A stretch of 12,644 nucleotides of DNA from CBDCWA01 sp046048295 (GTDB taxonomy: Bacteria; Pseudomonadota; Alphaproteobacteria; Rhizobiales; Hyphomicrobiaceae). The stretch spans positions 1 to 12,644 of the forward strand of contig JBJOGJ010000107.1 in the NCBI GenBank assembly GCA_046048295.1. Direction: 5' to 3'. Below the pieces are notes generated by a model that had not been told where the DNA came from, did no database searches, and saw only the letters and a list, made by a program, of their open reading frames with translations. Positions 5,808 through 12,644 of the stretch are shown here, one piece after another; positions within the stretch are counted from its first letter, which is position 1, and each line of letters starts with the position of its first letter. A program made the position numbers and the translations under genes.

Positions 5808-7673
5808 ATGAAACATTTGTCCAAATCCCGGTTGCAATGTCCGCAGATGGAGCTGCTTTCGAGCTGGAGTGCGGGGGTCGCCGCCTGCATCGCCTATCTC
5901 ACAATCCTGCTGGCCGGCGCCACCACAGTTTCAGTGGTTTCGGCGGGTTTTGCCAGTGATGCAGCCGAAGCGCAGGGGAGGGGATCGTACGGATCATTCG
6001 GCCAGCGCTCTCGTGGCCGCGATTACCCGAGACCCGGTCGAGGCCATGGGGGGCGGCGCGGCGGCGGCATCGGCGTTGGAATAGGCATTGGAATCGGCTC
6101 TGCCATCATTATGCAGGGTCTCGAGGCGGAGGAGCGCGGGCGCCGCCGGCGCTACCGCGAAGAGTACCGTGATAGGCCGCGCATTGCCTGCCGCGGTGGC
6201 CGGGTCAGGGGTGGCAACTGCATCTGCAGCAGGGGGCGAGCCGCGAAACGCGTCGGCCGCAACGCCTTCTCTTGCGAGCGTCGTGTGGTCGAGCCGAGCG
6301 GGCCGAAACTGTGCAAGATCGGGCGGACGAGCCGGGTGCCTTGCGAGTGTCCGGATGGAACGTCGCGCCGACGCGTCAAGCGCAAGGGGTATACCTGCGT
6401 TAGGATCGCCAAGCCGGTGCCTTCCAAGCCCACGCCACCGCCTGCGGTGCAGCCCGCAAGGAATACGCCTGCAGTGCCGCCGATGCCGCCAATGCGTCAG
6501 GCGGGCGGTACACCGGCGATCCCACCCATCGCGGCAGGTCAGACCATTCCTGAATTCGTTGCCGATGAAGTACTGATCACGGTGCCGAATGGCGAGCCGC
6601 AGGCTTTCGAAGATGCGATTGCGCAGACCTACAGCCTGACGGTCCTCGATCGCCAGCCGGTGGCGCTGATCGGGGAAAGGCTGGTGCGGCTCAGAATTCC
6701 ACCGACCAACAACGTGCAGGCGATCGTCGTGGCGCTGCAGGGCGATGCCCGGGTATCGGCGGCGCAGCCAAACTATCTCTACCATGCGCAGCAGGGCAGC
6801 GGAACGTCGCTCGGCGACAGCCTGCAGTACGCGCTCGTCAAGGTGAAAGCAGAGAGGGCGCTGTCGCTCGCAAACGGCAAAGGCGTGCGCATCGCGGTGA
6901 TCGATACCGGCGTTGACAAGAGTCATCCAGATCTCAAGGGTGTCGTATCGAAGAGTTTCGATGCAACCGGTGAACAAACATTCGTGCCGGACGATCATGG
7001 CACGTCGGTAGCCGGCATCATCAGCGGCCGCGGGCTGGTACGCGGAATTGCGCCACAGTCGGAAATATTCAGTGTCCGCGCATTCGCACCCGGGACAAGT
7101 GGCGGTCCGCGTCTTGCGACGTCATACATCCTGCTGCGTGGGATCGACTGGTCCGTCGCCGAAAATGCTCGGGTACTCAACCTCAGCTTCGCGGGGCCCA
7201 GGGATCCGCTGATGCAGAAAGCCGTCAAGGCGGCGGCGGGGAAGAATGCGTTGATGGTCGCTGCGGCTGGGAACGGTGGCTCGAAGGCAGCGCCAGCATA
7301 TCCCGCGGCCTACGAGGAGGTCATCGCCGTCACGGCGACGGATACAACGGATAAGCTCTACGAGAAGGCAAACCGCGGCACCTACATCGCCATCGCTTCT
7401 CCGGGGGTGGATATCCTCGCACCAACGACCAAGGGTGGGCACGGGATGCAGTCCGGAACGTCATTTGCGGCGGCCCACATCAGCGGGGTCCTTGCGCTGA
7501 TGATCGAGCGTGAGCCAAATCTCACTGAGGCGAGGGCGCGAGATGTGCTTGCGGCGACGGCTCGAGATCTTGGACCGCCTGGCCGTGACGCATTGTTCGG
7601 CGCGGGCGAGGTGAACGCCTACGAGGCGCTCGCACGTGTGAAGCCGATGGCGACGGGAAATGCAGCGCCCTAG
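5808..7673 (+). CDS. Exported subtilisin-like serine protease (S8) with Gly-rich and duplicated Cys modules
   Basis: A 621-aa subtilase, third gene of the sigma operon, 22 bases after the anti-sigma stop. Order of parts: long signal peptide or membrane anchor (hydrophobic about 21-48, possible cleavage after AAEA at 55); Gly/Arg-rich stretch; glycine-zipper-like GIGVGIGIGIGSAI (87-100) followed by an Arg/Glu helix; two Cys modules (128-197); Pro-rich linker (201-246); propeptide-like domain (about 248-326: DEVLITV, a helix, LVRLRI, QAIVVALQGDARVSAAQPNY); and the S8 catalytic domain (about 340-612). The triad is complete: D366 in AVIDTG, H397 in DDHGTS and S552 in GTSFAAAH, with oxyanion N489 in AAAGNGG. 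It should therefore be active after propeptide removal. The extra N-terminal modules are unusual for the family. It probably acts in the periplasm or at the surface, and may process the anti-sigma factor or the co-regulated exported proteins. Confidence 0.93.
   Translation: MKHLSKSRLQCPQMELLSSWSAGVAACIAYLTILLAGATTVSVVSAGFASDAAEAQGRGSYGSFGQRSRGRDYPRPGRGHGGRRGGGIGVGIGIGIGSAIIMQGLEAEERGRRRRYREEYRDRPRIACRGGRVRGGNCICSRGRAAKRVGRNAFSCERRVVEPSGPKLCKIGRTSRVPCECPDGTSRRRVKRKGYTCVRIAKPVPSKPTPPPAVQPARNTPAVPPMPPMRQAGGTPAIPPIAAGQTIPEFVADEVLITVPNGEPQAFEDAIAQTYSLTVLDRQPVALIGERLVRLRIPPTNNVQAIVVALQGDARVSAAQPNYLYHAQQGSGTSLGDSLQYALVKVKAERALSLANGKGVRIAVIDTGVDKSHPDLKGVVSKSFDATGEQTFVPDDHGTSVAGIISGRGLVRGIAPQSEIFSVRAFAPGTSGGPRLATSYILLRGIDWSVAENARVLNLSFAGPRDPLMQKAVKAAAGKNALMVAAAGNGGSKAAPAYPAAYEEVIAVTATDTTDKLYEKANRGTYIAIASPGVDILAPTTKGGHGMQSGTSFAAAHISGVLALMIEREPNLTEARARDVLAATARDLGPPGRDALFGAGEVNAYEALARVKPMATGNAAP
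6189..6398 (+). repeat. Tandem duplicated four-cysteine module inside the subtilase gene
   Basis: Protein-level repeat. Cysteines at residues 128, 138, 140, 156 and again at 169, 179, 181, 197 give C-x9-C-x-C-x15-C twice, with an exact 41-residue period. Other positions also match in register: CxxG at the start, and a Gly followed three or four residues later by the final Cys. Probably two small disulfide-bonded units. Confidence 0.8.
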
Positions 7674-7700
7674 ATCGGTTCCTCGTTGGCGGAACCGATC
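7673..7700. terminator. Perfect 10-bp hairpin between convergent subtilase and CoxL-like genes
   Basis: GATCGGTTCC (7673-7682) pairs with GGAACCGATC (7691-7700) around an 8-base loop, starting on the last base of the subtilase stop codon. There is no T-run after it on either strand. A weaker hairpin, TTCCG/CGGAA, follows at 7720-7733. It probably ends the sigma operon transcript or protects it. Confidence 0.55.
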
Positions 7701-7754
7701 CGTAGTTCGCTCATGTCTGTTCCGGATTCGGAAGCGCTCTAGGTCGCCATTGCC

Positions 7755-10076
7755 CTACCGCGCCCTGGTGTCATTGATGGCGCGCCAGATCTTGTCAGGG
7801 GTCAGCGGCATGTCGAGGTGGCGGATGCCGAGGGGAGACAGCGCATCCATGACCGCGTTGGCGACGGTCGGCATCGCGCCGACGCAACCTGCCTCGCCGG
7901 CACCCTTTGAGCCAAGCGGATTGACCGGCGTCGGGATCGGGTTCGGTGCGAAGTCGATCATCGAGACATCGAGTGCGCGCGGCATGGCATAGTCCATGAA
8001 CGAGGCGGTGAGCAGCTGGCCGGTCTCGGGATCGTACTTGATGTCTTCCTTCAGGATCTGGCCCAGGCCCTGCACGATGCCGCCCTTGATCTGGCCGGCA
8101 AGCGTAATCGGGTTGATGACGGTGCCGACGTCGTCGACGACCGAGTACTTCACGATCTCGACTTCGCCGGTGTCAGGGTCGACCTCCACCTCGCAGACGT
8201 GCGTTCCGTTCGGGAACGTCGTCTTGGTGTTGGTAAAGATCGCGGAGGCGATGAGGCCGGGCTCCATGCCTTTCGGCAGCCGGGCCGGCTGGCTCGCGGC
8301 CTTTGCCACCTCCTTCATGGTGAGCGTCTCATTGGTGCCGGGGCCGCGGAATACGCCGTCCGCAAATGTGACCTCGTCGACGCCGAGCAGGTGGGCAGCG
8401 ATGGCCTTCGCCTTCTCCAGGATCTTGCCGCCGGCCATGGTCATTGCCGCGCCGCCGACGGTCGCGGAACGCGAGCCGCCGGAGCCATGGCCGAAGAATA
8501 CGGCCTCCGTGTCGCCGGCTATGTACTGGACGTCCTCGGGCGCGACGCCCAGCTGGTCGCAGACCATCTGGGTGTACATCGTCTCGTGGCCCTGGCCGCC
8601 CGAAACGGAGCCCGAGAGCACGGTTACGGAGCCGGCGCGGTCGAAGCGTATTTCCGCGGATTCGACGCCCGGGCCGGAGGCCTTCTCGATGCTGTTGGCA
8701 ATGCCGATGCCGCGCAGCTTGCCACGCTTTTTCGCTTCCTCGCGGCGCTTTTCGAAGCCGGCGTAGCCCGACATGTCCATCGCCATGTCCATGTTCTTCG
8801 CAAAGTCACCGGAATCGAACGTAAAGAGGAACGCGGTCTTGTACGGCATCGCCTCCTTTGGAATGAGGTTCCTGCGGCGGAGTTCGGCGGGGTCGAGGCC
8901 TAGTTCGTCAGCCGCGATATCGATGATCCGCTCGATGATGAAGCAGGCCTCGGGGCGGCCAGCGCCGCGGTAGGGGCGGAGGTAGGTGGTGTTGGTGAAG
9001 ACGGCGGTGACATCGACGTGCACGGCCTCGAAAGTATAGACGCCGGATACGCCGCCGATGTTGCCGACCAGCGGGTTCTGGCCACCGTTCTGCAGGTAGG
9101 CTCCGACAGCGCAGACGTTGTCGAGCCTGAGGGCAAGGAACTTGTGGTCGGCGTCAAGCGCCAGCGATGCGGTGGAGACGCAGTCGCGGCCCTGTGCGTC
9201 GGCGAGGAAGGCTTCCGCGCGCGTGCTGGCCCACTTGACCGGGCGGTTCGTGACTTTCGATGCCCAACAGGAAAGGACCATCTCGTGGTAGATGGCAGAC
9301 TTCATACCGAAGCTGCCGCCAACGTCGCCGGCGATGACGCGCACGCTGCTTTCCGGAACCTTGAGGCCGCGGGCGATCGATGCCTTGGTGGTGTGTGCGC
9401 CCTGCACCTGCGAGTAGAGTGTGTAGTGGTCCTCGGAGCGGTCATAGATCGCGAGGCAGGAGCGCGGCTCCATCGCTGCGGCGGTGACGCGGTTCACCAC
9501 CAGCTTGTGGGTGATGACGTGGGCTGCCTTGGCGAAGGCAGCGTCGGTGGCTTCCTTGTTGCCGAAGGAGGTCTTGAAGCAGATGTTGTCCGGGCAGTCG
9601 GGCCAAACCAGCGGTGCTCCGGGCTTTATCGCGTCCTCGGTGCCGACGACGACGGGAAGCGCGTCGTAGTCGATTTCGATCAGTTCGGCAGCGTCCTGGG
9701 CCTGGGCAATCGTTTCCGCAATGACGAGCGCAACGTAATCGCCGGCGAATCGCACCTTGTCCCGCGTCAGGCCAGGGAATGGTGGCCGGTAGATCGGCTC
9801 GCCGTTGGGACGCTTGAACTTGCCGTTACCAACGGGGAGGTCGGGGAGCCCTGATGCCGCCCAATCCTCGCCGGTCAAAACCGCGAGTACGCCCGGGGCG
9901 CTCTTCGCTGCCGCGGTGTCGATGCTCTTGATGACCGCATGCGCGTGGGCGGCGCGTAGAATGTAGCAGTGGGCCTGGTTGGGTGCGCTTCGGTCGTCGG
10001 TATAGCGCCCGCCGCCGCGCAGCAACCGCGGATCCTCGAAGCGTGTCACCGGCTGTCCAATCGCATATTCGCCCAT
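7755..10076 (-). CDS. Form II CoxL-like molybdopterin-binding subunit (xanthine dehydrogenase family)
   Basis: A 773-aa large subunit of the molybdenum hydroxylase family (xanthine dehydrogenase/CO dehydrogenase type). Visible landmarks, numbered from the start used here: IGQPVTRFEDPRLLRGGGRY near the N-terminus, GDVGGSFGMK (250-259), PYRGAGR (368-374), GGQGHE (493-498) and GSKGAGEAG with the probable catalytic Glu at 728. PYRGAGR takes the place of the CSFR loop of true (form I) CO dehydrogenase, so this is a form II enzyme of unknown substrate rather than a proven CO oxidiser. Length is normal and no break is seen. The ATG at 10076 is preferred over one at 10091 because GGGGGA lies 8 bases before it and relatives begin MGEYAIG. 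The FAD and [2Fe-2S] subunits needed for electron transfer are not in the window: downstream is the convergent subtilase and upstream a divergent transporter gene. Confidence 0.92.
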   Translation of the reverse strand: MGEYAIGQPVTRFEDPRLLRGGGRYTDDRSAPNQAHCYILRAAHAHAVIKSIDTAAAKSAPGVLAVLTGEDWAASGLPDLPVGNGKFKRPNGEPIYRPPFPGLTRDKVRFAGDYVALVIAETIAQAQDAAELIEIDYDALPVVVGTEDAIKPGAPLVWPDCPDNICFKTSFGNKEATDAAFAKAAHVITHKLVVNRVTAAAMEPRSCLAIYDRSEDHYTLYSQVQGAHTTKASIARGLKVPESSVRVIAGDVGGSFGMKSAIYHEMVLSCWASKVTNRPVKWASTRAEAFLADAQGRDCVSTASLALDADHKFLALRLDNVCAVGAYLQNGGQNPLVGNIGGVSGVYTFEAVHVDVTAVFTNTTYLRPYRGAGRPEACFIIERIIDIAADELGLDPAELRRRNLIPKEAMPYKTAFLFTFDSGDFAKNMDMAMDMSGYAGFEKRREEAKKRGKLRGIGIANSIEKASGPGVESAEIRFDRAGSVTVLSGSVSGGQGHETMYTQMVCDQLGVAPEDVQYIAGDTEAVFFGHGSGGSRSATVGGAAMTMAGGKILEKAKAIAAHLLGVDEVTFADGVFRGPGTNETLTMKEVAKAASQPARLPKGMEPGLIASAIFTNTKTTFPNGTHVCEVEVDPDTGEVEIVKYSVVDDVGTVINPITLAGQIKGGIVQGLGQILKEDIKYDPETGQLLTASFMDYAMPRALDVSMIDFAPNPIPTPVNPLGSKGAGEAGCVGAMPTVANAVMDALSPLGIRHLDMPLTPDKIWRAINDTRAR

Positions 10077-10290
10077 AGCATCGTCCCCCATTCAGATTAC
10101 GGCCCTCGGTGCGAGCCCGGCCGTGTTTTCATCGACGTGCCCGGAATTTAGACCGGCCCGGGGATGGCGTCTACGGGGGCTGGGTGGCGGCGGTTGTCAC
10201 GGCGGCAGAACCATGCAGACTGGAAGGGGTGACCAGGAACAAGGTCTGGCTCGGCGTGGCGAGAGCGCGCGGAACACTGAGGAGGAAAGC

Positions 10291-11409
10291 GTGAAGATTT
10301 GGGCAGGCCGGCTGACAGCCGGTGCGATCATACTGGGACTGTCGCAGGCCGCTGCCATGGACGGCCATGCCGCTGATGCCGCGGGCGAATACTTCAAGGG
10401 CAAGTCCATCAAGTTGATAATCGGCTATGCGGCCGGTGGCGGCTACGATGTCTATGCAAGGGTCATCAGCCGGCACATGGCCAAGCAACTCCCTGGCCAG
10501 CCGAGCATGATCCCCCAGAACATGCCGGGTGCCGGCAGCATGGTGGCGGCAGCCTACCTCATGCAGAAAGCCGAGCGGGACGGCACGGTATGGGGCACCA
10601 TCGGGCAGAACCTGCCGCTCACGGAGGTCCTCGAGCCGGAAAAGGCAAAGGGCAAGTACGAGTCCGCGAAGCTCAACTGGCTTGGCAACGTCAACGAGGG
10701 CAACAACATCGTCATGATGTGGGCCAAGAGTGGCGTGAAGTCCTGGGAGGATCTCAAGAAAAAGGAATATGTGGTTGGCGCGACTGGCCCCGGGGGAACG
10801 TCTGTCGAATACCCGCGGGCAATGAACAACCTGCTTGGTACCAAGCTCAAGATCATCGTTGGCTTCTCGGGCGGGGCGACAATCAACCTCGCGATGGAAC
10901 GCGGCGAGGTTGACGGGCGTGGTTCCGGAAACTGGGCGTCGGTCAAATCGACGACGCCTGAGTATCTCGCCAACAAGCAGATCGTCATTCCCATACAGAT
11001 GGGTCTCAAAAAGGAGCCTGATCTCGATGCCCCGCTCCTGCTCGACCTGGCTCCCAACGAGGCGAGCCGGCGGGCGCTCGAGCTGATCTCGGCCGGCGTG
11101 CGGATCGGGCGGCCGATCGTGACGACACCCGGCGTGCCGCCTGAGCGGGTAAAGGTGCTGCGCGAGGCTTTCGATGCTGCGATGAAGGACAAGGACTTCC
11201 TGGCAGAAGCCAATCGCACGAAGATGGACCTCAACCCTGCTTCCGGCGCAGAGGTGCAGAAGACTGTCGAGCGTGTGCTCTCGGCGCCACCGGATATCGT
11301 CGCTTTCACGCGGGCGGCAATCAGCACCGGGGGCACATTCGACTGTGCCAAGATCGTCAAGGACCAAGCGCTGTGCCGTCAGAAGAAGAAAAAGAAGAAG
11401 GCGGACTAG
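10291..11409 (+). CDS. TTT-family (Bug/TctC) substrate-binding protein
   Basis: A 372-aa periplasmic solute-binding protein of the tripartite tricarboxylate transporter family. It has a signal peptide (about 1-28, cleavage near GHAADA), then the family pattern KLIIGYAAGGGYDVYARVIS (41-60), with GGGYD where many Bug proteins have GGGTD, QNMPGAGSMVAA (76-87) and a YPRAMNNLLGTKLKIIVGF segment leading to AMERGEVDG. These proteins bind small carboxylates or related acids and deliver them to TctA/TctB membrane proteins, which are not in the window. GTG at 10291 is chosen because GAGGAGGAAAGC stands directly before it and the signal peptide begins there; the frame is open upstream to 10123 but without protein character. 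The tail is odd: two cysteines (C352, C362) and six lysines before the end. A strong terminator follows. The gene is divergent from the CoxL-like gene. Confidence 0.9.
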   Translation: MKIWAGRLTAGAIILGLSQAAAMDGHAADAAGEYFKGKSIKLIIGYAAGGGYDVYARVISRHMAKQLPGQPSMIPQNMPGAGSMVAAAYLMQKAERDGTVWGTIGQNLPLTEVLEPEKAKGKYESAKLNWLGNVNEGNNIVMMWAKSGVKSWEDLKKKEYVVGATGPGGTSVEYPRAMNNLLGTKLKIIVGFSGGATINLAMERGEVDGRGSGNWASVKSTTPEYLANKQIVIPIQMGLKKEPDLDAPLLLDLAPNEASRRALELISAGVRIGRPIVTTPGVPPERVKVLREAFDAAMKDKDFLAEANRTKMDLNPASGAEVQKTVERVLSAPPDIVAFTRAAISTGGTFDCAKIVKDQALCRQKKKKKKAD

Positions 11410-11435
11410 GCCGCCGTCCTCGATGCGTTCAACGC

Positions 11436-11469
11436 GAGGCGCTCACTTGGTGAGCGCCTCCATTTTTTT
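11436..11469 (+). terminator. Strong rho-independent terminator after the first TTT-binding-protein gene
   Basis: GAGGCGCTCAC (11436-11446) pairs perfectly with GTGAGCGCCTC (11450-11460) around TTG, followed by seven T (11463-11469). It is directional for the plus strand. The stem and T-run lie inside the 3' end of the convergent gene: they encode its last codons and two Lys codons. Confidence 0.85.
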
Positions 11470-12471
11470 GACGAGCGCGGGTGGCGTGCTCATCATGTCG
11501 TTGACGAGGCTGGCGAGTTCATCCCCTGTGGTCAGCGCAATTTCCAGGTTTTGAGATTTTGCATCCGCGAGTAGTTTCGGGTCCTCGACGGATTTCGCGA
11601 GTGAAGCCCGCAATGCGCCGAGGCGATCCTTTGGAATGTCGGGCGGTGCCAGGAAGGGACGGCCGAACTCGATGCTCGAAGAGAACAGCGTCAGTATTCT
11701 GCGTTGCTCGTCGGTCTTCGCGAATTGATGGATCGACGGCGCCTTCAACTCGGGGACCGGCTTGCGTTCCATGTTGAACAGGACGAGCAGCTTGCCGGAG
11801 GCGATGGCGCCGGGTTGGCCGGCCTCGATGGTGTTGTGGCTGGCACAGAGGCCATGGACCTCGCCGCGTTGCATGGCGAGCTGGACCTCGATGGAGGCGC
11901 CGTAGCCTTCGACCAGCTTGAACTTGGTGCCGAGGAGATTGTTGAGCAGCACTGGGACGGTCGATACCGCGCCGCCTGCTCCTGCGCCGCCAAACAACGC
12001 CTGCTTCTGAAAGGCCTCTTGAGCGGTCTTGACCGGCGAGTTGTCGGTGACGGCGCAGATGCGGTTGGTGCGCTCGGGACTGCCGATCCAGCTGTACTTC
12101 ACGGGATCGAAGCGGATGTTCTTGACCTTGGTCAGCGCCTGATAGGGCAGGTTGCGGCTTATTACGCCGACCACCGAGCCATCCTTCGGTGCGTTGTTGT
12201 ACATGTAGTTGGCCGCTAGGATGCCGCCGCCACCAGGCATGTTGTTGGGTACGAAAGTCGGCTCACCGGGCAGGTATTTGGCGATGTAGGGGCCGAACAG
12301 GCGCACCCACATGTCGTAGCCGCCGCCGGCCTTCGAATGAATGATGAACTTGAGCTGCTTGCCCTTGTAGAACTGCTCGACCGTCTGTGCCGCCGCAGTG
12401 CCAAGGGGGAATGCGGCCAATGCGACCGCCGCGCCGGCAAAAGCCAGCATTCGCGGTTTATCCTGCGCCAT
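11443..12471 (-). CDS. TTT-family (Bug/TctC) substrate-binding protein, second copy
   Basis: A 342-aa periplasmic binding protein of the same family as the gene it faces. It has a signal peptide (about 1-28, cleavage after GTAAA), then KFIIHSKAGGGYDMWVRLFG (41-60), NNMPGGGGILAANYMYN (76-92), LLNNLLGTKFKLVEGYGAS and AMQRGEVHGLCASHN. It shares GGGYD and the overall layout with the other copy, but differs enough (for example VHGLCASHN against VDGRGSGNW) to suggest another ligand rather than a recent duplication. GAGGAGACGACG directly precedes the ATG. No TctA or TctB gene is visible. Its stop codon lies inside the terminator stem of the facing gene; on its own strand the hairpin lacks a T-run, so its own transcript end is unclear. 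Confidence 0.9.
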   Translation of the reverse strand: MAQDKPRMLAFAGAAVALAAFPLGTAAAQTVEQFYKGKQLKFIIHSKAGGGYDMWVRLFGPYIAKYLPGEPTFVPNNMPGGGGILAANYMYNNAPKDGSVVGVISRNLPYQALTKVKNIRFDPVKYSWIGSPERTNRICAVTDNSPVKTAQEAFQKQALFGGAGAGGAVSTVPVLLNNLLGTKFKLVEGYGASIEVQLAMQRGEVHGLCASHNTIEAGQPGAIASGKLLVLFNMERKPVPELKAPSIHQFAKTDEQRRILTLFSSSIEFGRPFLAPPDIPKDRLGALRASLAKSVEDPKLLADAKSQNLEIALTTGDELASLVNDMMSTPPALVKKMEALTK

Positions 12472-12512
12472 CGTCGTCTCCTCACCAGATGCAGCCCTGT
12501 TTTGCCATGGCG

Positions 12513-12525
12513 AGACCTGAGGTCT
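12513..12525. promoter_or_regulatory. Candidate operator dyad AGACC-TGA-GGTCT
   Basis: A perfect 5-bp inverted repeat with a 3-base centre, 42 bases upstream of the second TTT-binding-protein gene and about 117 bases before the presumed gene at the right edge. Its position between divergent genes suits a regulator site; no regulator is known. Confidence 0.25.
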
Positions 12526-12641
12526 GCCGGTGGGCCGTCACCCTGCCAGCGTTTCACATCGGCTGTTGGAGTTCAACTGGCCGGCTTTCCTCGCCTTGGA
12601 GCGGCCTGGCAGCAAGAGGTAACCGTGGAGGAGTGTTCGAT

Positions 12642-12644
12642 ATG
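12642..12644 (+). CDS. Presumed start codon of a gene running off the right edge
   Basis: The window ends on ATG with GGAGGAG ending 8 bases before it, a textbook ribosome binding site, divergent from the TTT-binding-protein gene. No coding sequence is visible beyond the start, so nothing can be said about the product. Confidence 0.45.

Noticed and set aside
5994..6998. 334-aa minus-strand reading frame opposite the subtilase gene
   Set aside because: His/Arg-rich low-quality translation with no motifs; the plus strand encodes a protease with full catalytic motifs.
9018..9854. 278-aa plus-strand reading frame opposite the CoxL-like gene
   Set aside because: Shadow of the well-conserved molybdopterin subunit.
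7755..10076. Calling the large subunit a true aerobic CO dehydrogenase (coxL)
   Set aside because: The form I CSFR loop is missing; PYRGAGR marks form II, whose substrate is uncertain.
10171..11367. 398-aa minus-strand reading frame opposite the first TTT-binding protein
   Set aside because: No recognisable motif; the plus strand has signal peptide, family motifs, ribosome binding site and terminator.

Overview
This is a GC-rich bacterial chromosomal window, most likely from an alphaproteobacterium, probably Hyphomicrobiales. The assignment is inferred from gene content: solitary TTT/Bug solute-binding proteins, a form II CoxL-type molybdoenzyme subunit, a small class III cyclase, a subtilase with a Cys/Gly-rich N-terminal extension, and an ECF system with GAAC/CGAC promoters. 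It is not a database match. No tRNA, rRNA, insertion sequence or CRISPR array was seen.

Layout. (1) 1-765, minus strand: the start of a three-gene nitrile hydratase/thiocyanate hydrolase-type operon with a split beta subunit; the catalytic alpha/gamma-type subunit runs off the left edge behind a His/Asp-rich leader. (2) 1262-2428, plus: a FemAB/BioF2-like GNAT acyltransferase. (3) 2594-7673: the most interesting region. An ECF sigma factor, a membrane anti-sigma factor and an exported subtilisin-like protease form a plus-strand operon. Divergent to it lie an 88-aa exported Trp/Arg-rich protein, then a stand-alone class III adenylate/guanylate cyclase followed by an exported Gly-rich/coiled-coil protein. 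(4) 7755-10076, minus: a lone form II CoxL-like molybdopterin subunit. (5) 10291-12471: two convergent TTT substrate-binding proteins, with a probable next gene starting on the last three bases.

How region 3 works together. Three promoters share TGAACC followed, at exactly the same distance, by CGAC (GAAC-N17-CGAC). They lie in front of the sigma operon, the 88-aa gene and the cyclase operon, which suggests one locally encoded ECF regulon that includes its own regulator. The periplasmic end of the anti-sigma factor has the strand/helix pattern of the subtilase's own propeptide. A plausible model is that the protease, or its propeptide, is part of the signal-sensing circuit that releases sigma, with cAMP (or cGMP) and several small exported proteins as outputs. 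The genes, overlaps and promoter spacing are visible in the sequence; the circuit is inference.

Intergenic stretches over about 300 bases occur only at 766-1261, described in the feature list.
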